Part shown: positions 60,468 through 64,000 of the stretch, piece by piece
How the letters are laid out: every line of letters starts with the position of its first letter
Position numbering within the stretch: position 1 is the first letter of the stretch
DNA from: Desnuesiella massiliensis
Lineage (GTDB): Bacteria > Bacillota > Clostridia > Clostridiales > Clostridiaceae
Length of the DNA: 64,000 bases
Assembly: GCF_001403615.1 (NCBI RefSeq)
Contig: NZ_LN879456.1
Span: 62,001-126,000, forward strand
Direction of reading: 5' to 3'
Made by a program: the position numbers and the translations under genes
Notes under the pieces: generated by a model
Database searches by the model: none
Told to the model about the DNA's origin: nothing
The model's input: only the letters and a program-made list of their open reading frames with translations

Positions 60468-63062
60468 ATGCCAGTAACAAATGTAGAACAATTAATGAAA
60501 AAATTATCTGAGGTCAGGGAAGCGCAGAAAAAGTTTGCTTCTTATACACAACACCAAGTAGATGAAATATTTAGGCAGGCGGCTATGGCAGCAAATAATT
60601 CTAGAATAAGACTCTCAAAGATGGCTGTTGAAGAGACTGGTATGGGAGTTGTTGAAGATAAAGTAATAAAGAATCATTTCGCATCAGAATATATATATAA
60701 CAAATACAAAGATGAAAAAACTTGTGGAGTTATTGAAGAGGATAAATCCTTTGGTATTACAAAAGTAGCAGAACCTATAGGCGTGGTAGCAGCAGTAGTT
60801 CCAACCACAAATCCTACTTCCACAGCGATATTTAAAGCATTAATAGCTTTAAAAACAAGAAATGGTATTATATTTTCACCACATCCAAGAGCTAAGAAGT
60901 CTACTGTAGAGGCTGCTAGAACAGTATTGGAGGCGGCAGTTAAAGCGGGAGCGCCTGAGGGTATTATAGCATGGATCGATGAACCTTCTGTAGAGCTTTC
61001 ACAAGTAGTAATGAGAGAGGCGGATATAATTTTAGCTACTGGAGGACCAGCTATGGTTAAAGCAGCATACTCTTCCGGTAAACCAGCTATAGGTGTTGGT
61101 GCAGGTAATACTCCAGCAATAATAGATGAAAGCGCTCATATTAGAATGGCAGTAAGCTCTATATTATTATCTAAAACCTTTGACAACGGAGTTATATGTG
61201 CTTCTGAGCAATCAATAATTGTTATGGATAAGATATATAAAGAGGTTAAGTCAGAATTTAAGGAAAGAGGAGCTTATTTCTTAAAAGGCGCAGAATTAGA
61301 TAAAGTAAGAGATATAATTTTAATCAATGGGGCACTAAATGCAAAAATAGTTGGTCAAACAGCTTATAAAATCGCAGAGATGGCAGGGGTAAAAGTACCG
61401 GAGGAAACTAAAGTGCTCATAGGAGAAGTGGATTCTGTAGAATTAGAAGAGCCTTTCTCTCATGAAAAGCTATCTCCAATTTTAGGTATGTATAAAGCTA
61501 AAACCTTTGAAGAAGCTTTAAAAAAGGCATCTAGATTAATTGAATTAGGCGGATTTGGTCATACTTCAGTATTATACGCTGATCAAATAACTGCCAGAGA
61601 CAAGATTGAAGCTTTCGGTGCAGCAATGAAAACTGCAAGAACTATAATCAATATGCCTGCTTCACAAGGAGCTATTGGCGATATCTATAACTTTAGATTA
61701 GCTCCATCACTAACTCTTGGCTGTGGTTCTTGGGGAGGAAACTCTGTTTCTGAGAACGTAGGACCTAAGCATTTATTGAATATGAAGAGTGTGGCTGAGA
61801 GGAGAGAAAATATGCTTTGGTTTAGAGTTCCAGAAAAGATTTATTTTAAATATGGCAGCCTACCAGTGGCTTTAAATGAATTAAGAGATATGAATAAGAA
61901 AAGAGCCTTTATTGTTACAGACAAGGTATTATATGATTTAGGCTTTGTAGATATGGTAACAAGAGTGTTAGAAGAAAATGATGTAGATTTTAAGATATTC
62001 TCAGATGTAGCCCCAGATCCAACCTTAGCTACAGCAAGAAAAGGTGCGGAAGAAATGCATAGCTTTAAGCCAGATACCATAATTGCCCTTGGTGGAGGAT
62101 CACCTATGGATGCCGCAAAAATCATGTGGGTATTATATGAACATCCAGATGTTAAGTTTGAAGACCTAGCTATGAGATTTATGGATATAAGAAAGAGAGT
62201 TTATCCTTTCCCTAAGATGGGAGAAAAAGCTATGATGATAGCTATTCCAACCTCAGCAGGCACAGGTTCCGAGGTAACGCCTTTTGCAGTTATTACTGAT
62301 GAAAAGACAGGAATAAAATATCCTTTAGCTGATTATGAATTGACACCAGATATGGCTATAGTAGATGCTGAACTTATGGTTGCTATGCCTAAGGGATTAA
62401 CTGCTGCTTCAGGAGTAGATGCTTTAACTCATGCCATAGAAGCTTATGTCTCTGTTTTAGCTTCAGAATATACTAATGGTTTAGCTTTAGAAGCTATAAG
62501 ACTGATATTTAAGTATTTACCACAGGCCTATAACGAAGGTACTACAAATATTAAGGCCAGAGAGAAGATGGCTCATGCTTCTACTATGGCAGGAATGGCT
62601 TTTGCTAACGCCTTCTTAGGAGTGTGTCACTCCATGGCTCACAAACTAGGTGCAATGCATCATATACCACATGGTGTAGCAAACGCTCTATTAATAAATG
62701 AAGTTATTAAATTTAATGCAGTAGGGAATCCAAGAAAACAAACTGCTTTCCCTCAATACAAATATCCAAATTCTATATTTAGATATGCAAGAATAGCAGA
62801 TTATCTTAACTTAGGTGGAAATACAGAGGCTGAAAAAGTCGAGTTGTTAATGGAAGCTATAGATGAATTGAAAGCAAAGGTAAATATGCCAAAGACTATA
62901 AGTGAAGCTGGAGTTTCAAAGGAAAAGTTCTATGCAACCTTAGATGAAATGTGCGAGCAAGCTTTTGATGATCAATGTACAGGAGCTAATCCAAGATATC
63001 CTTTAATAAGCGAAATTAAGCAAATGTATATAAATACTTTTGAAGGAAATAAGGAACAATAG
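60468..63062 (+). CDS. adhE: bifunctional aldehyde-alcohol dehydrogenase AdhE
   Basis: An 864-residue fusion: an N-terminal CoA-acylating aldehyde dehydrogenase (about 1-440) with Cys244 in GVICASEQS as nucleophile, then a C-terminal iron-dependent alcohol dehydrogenase (about 450-864). ADH features are GGGSPMDAAKIMW (NAD loop), and the Fe ligands Asp and His in VDALTHAIEAY, MAHKLGAMHHIPHG. It reduces acetyl-CoA or butyryl-CoA to ethanol or butanol and recycles NADH; it forms long spirosomes in relatives. AGAGGTG precedes ATG 60468; the GTG at 60459 overlaps that site. The Rex-like operator links it to redox state. A terminator follows. Confidence 0.96.
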   Translation: MPVTNVEQLMKKLSEVREAQKKFASYTQHQVDEIFRQAAMAANNSRIRLSKMAVEETGMGVVEDKVIKNHFASEYIYNKYKDEKTCGVIEEDKSFGITKVAEPIGVVAAVVPTTNPTSTAIFKALIALKTRNGIIFSPHPRAKKSTVEAARTVLEAAVKAGAPEGIIAWIDEPSVELSQVVMREADIILATGGPAMVKAAYSSGKPAIGVGAGNTPAIIDESAHIRMAVSSILLSKTFDNGVICASEQSIIVMDKIYKEVKSEFKERGAYFLKGAELDKVRDIILINGALNAKIVGQTAYKIAEMAGVKVPEETKVLIGEVDSVELEEPFSHEKLSPILGMYKAKTFEEALKKASRLIELGGFGHTSVLYADQITARDKIEAFGAAMKTARTIINMPASQGAIGDIYNFRLAPSLTLGCGSWGGNSVSENVGPKHLLNMKSVAERRENMLWFRVPEKIYFKYGSLPVALNELRDMNKKRAFIVTDKVLYDLGFVDMVTRVLEENDVDFKIFSDVAPDPTLATARKGAEEMHSFKPDTIIALGGGSPMDAAKIMWVLYEHPDVKFEDLAMRFMDIRKRVYPFPKMGEKAMMIAIPTSAGTGSEVTPFAVITDEKTGIKYPLADYELTPDMAIVDAELMVAMPKGLTAASGVDALTHAIEAYVSVLASEYTNGLALEAIRLIFKYLPQAYNEGTTNIKAREKMAHASTMAGMAFANAFLGVCHSMAHKLGAMHHIPHGVANALLINEVIKFNAVGNPRKQTAFPQYKYPNSIFRYARIADYLNLGGNTEAEKVELLMEAIDELKAKVNMPKTISEAGVSKEKFYATLDEMCEQAFDDQCTGANPRYPLISEIKQMYINTFEGNKEQ

Positions 63063-63070
63063 TATAAAAG

Positions 63071-63098
63071 CAAGGAGCTGATTTTATTCAGCTCCTTA
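63071..63098 (+). terminator. terminator of adhE
   Basis: AAGGAGCTG and CAGCTCCTT pair around a seven-base loop, followed by ATATTTAT. U-run is weak; the hairpin is clear. Confidence 0.75.
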
Positions 63099-63132
63099 TA
63101 TTTATGTTTACCTATACAAATATATAACAAAA

Positions 63133-64000
63133 TTAATTAATTAATCTTAATAAGTTATCAACATAGTTAAAAGAATCAGTATATAGACTTTTAACTAAAG
63201 TTGGATCGTCAGTGATAATACCATCAATATTATAATTCATAGTATCATAGATATCCTCTTCCTCATTTAGAGTCCACACATATACTTTCTTATTTTTTAA
63301 ATGAAGGTTTCTAACGATCTTATCACTTATAATTGACTGTTCTAAGCTATAAAAGTCTACATTGTCCATTGAATTTAAATCTCCAAGAGCCGCATAAACT
63401 ATATAACCTACCTTTATATTGTGGTTAAGAGATTTAACCTTTTTAATAGAATCATAGTTTAAAGAGTGTATTAAACAAGAATCCTCCAAGTTATATTTTT
63501 CTATTAATTTAACCACCTTTTCTGATAGGCTGTCCCAATTGTTATCATAGGATTTAAGCTCAATCAATAGTTTAACTTTTCCTTTAGTTATATTAATAAT
63601 CTCTTCTAATTTAGGAATTTTTTCTCCGGAGAAATCCTCTGAAAAACTACTGCCTATATCCTGGGTGATAAGCTCATTGTATGTCAATTCATTTATGGAT
63701 TTATTAGTACCTGTCAATCTTTTGAGGCTTTTATCGTGCATTAATACAATTTCTCCATCCTTTGTTTCTTGAACATCAATTTCAACTATATCAGCTCCAG
63801 CATCTATGGCAGACTTAACAGAACTGATGGAGTTTTCAGGAGCTTTAAAGCTATAGCCTCTATGAGCTATTATTTTAACCTTTGATGGATAAAGTACCTT
63901 TTTAATATTAGAAGCAGTATAGGCGGTAGTTAGTGCTAATATAATTGTTGAAATAAGAAGAAGTATACTTTTATTTTTCTTAATAAATCTAAAAAAATTT
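63133..64000 (-). CDS. glycerophosphodiester phosphodiesterase, 5' end cut by window
   Basis: The frame is open to the window edge, with 288 residues visible. A hydrophobic helix (SILLLISTIILALTTAYTA) precedes the catalytic domain. GDPD motifs are IAHRGYSFKAPENS (His-Arg), IVEIDVQETKDGEIVLMHD (Glu-Asp, and the second His) and LLIELKSYD. The C-terminal TIM-barrel strands include VYVWTLNEEEDI and IDGIITDDP. It hydrolyses glycerophosphodiesters to glycerol-3-phosphate and an alcohol. The visible helix suggests a membrane-bound form with further helices upstream. The catalytic core is complete. It converges on adhE. Confidence 0.9.
   Translation of the reverse strand, partial: NFFRFIKKNKSILLLISTIILALTTAYTASNIKKVLYPSKVKIIAHRGYSFKAPENSISSVKSAIDAGADIVEIDVQETKDGEIVLMHDKSLKRLTGTNKSINELTYNELITQDIGSSFSEDFSGEKIPKLEEIINITKGKVKLLIELKSYDNNWDSLSEKVVKLIEKYNLEDSCLIHSLNYDSIKKVKSLNHNIKVGYIVYAALGDLNSMDNVDFYSLEQSIISDKIVRNLHLKNKKVYVWTLNEEEDIYDTMNYNIDGIITDDPTLVKSLYTDSFNYVDNLLRLIN

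Noticed and set aside
1..64000. tRNA, rRNA or CRISPR arrays
   Set aside because: No cloverleaf, ribosomal RNA or regularly spaced repeat was noticed on either strand; a tRNA scan would be decisive.

Overview
The window is AT-rich DNA from a spore-forming, fermentative Firmicute, most likely Clostridium in the broad sense. The support is strong AGGAGG ribosome sites, TTG/GTG starts chosen by them, a YtvI-type sporulation membrane protein, a bifunctional AdhE behind a Rex-like operator, a flavodiiron O2/NO reductase, a CIRCE element, a T-box and many U-tailed hairpin terminators. No rRNA, tRNA or CRISPR array was seen. Species assignment is not possible from the sequence alone.

Layout. 1-912 is the 3' end of nuoN. 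939-2915 is an Lsa/CplR-like ABC-F ribosome-protection gene behind an attenuator-like leader. 3055-7515 is a BmrR-like MerR regulator divergent from a heterodimeric ABC exporter. 7592-11350 is an isoleucine T-box (specifier AUC) controlling an IleRS whose HIGH motif reads GIHH, the altered signature of mupirocin hyper-resistant IleRS2. 11489-12047 has a second leader-peptide attenuator before a CD3324-family gene, followed by a methyltransferase. 13289-14911 is a complete IS1182-like element with matching ends and a 28-bp palindromic target duplication; its transposase is frameshifted at an A8 run. 14938-19804 is a patchy zone: HAD phosphatase, DeoR regulator, hypothetical membrane protein, serine-hydrolase pseudogene and metallophosphoesterase.

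20124-23577 carries an acyl-CoA dehydrogenase/EtfA-C/rubredoxin fusion followed by a flavodiiron protein, a plausible acyl-CoA-to-O2 electron route. 23672-26740 looks accessory: a UPF0175/DUF3368 toxin-antitoxin pair, a stand-alone GHKL ATPase and small unknown genes. 26817-37518 holds a HXXEE membrane protein, a SWIM/SNF2 helicase, YtvI, a TetR plus frameshifted radical SAM unit with repeated operators, an Eis-like acetyltransferase and an XRE-TPR regulator. 37748-43967 is peptidase-rich: M18, a secreted subtilase fused to a caspase-like (clan CD) domain, and PepF. 44112-46970 is CIRCE-controlled htpG and an esterase.

47120-50624 is a second heterodimeric ABC exporter. 50761-52290 is a uracil permease with a PyrR-type attenuator. 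52372-55688 has a ferredoxin/NapH-like pair whose promoter is bracketed by CsoR/CstR-like dyads, a YheO-PAS regulator, and a convergent cysteine desulfidase/serine dehydratase-family gene with RidA. The last part has a TPR protein, FTR1 iron permease, TetR, a Cas4-like/DUF2779 nuclease, adhE and a truncated glycerophosphodiester phosphodiesterase.

Themes are antibiotic and stress defence (ABC-F, IleRS2-like enzyme, two ABC exporters, Eis-like acetyltransferase), O2/redox handling, and unusually many readable RNA or DNA control elements.
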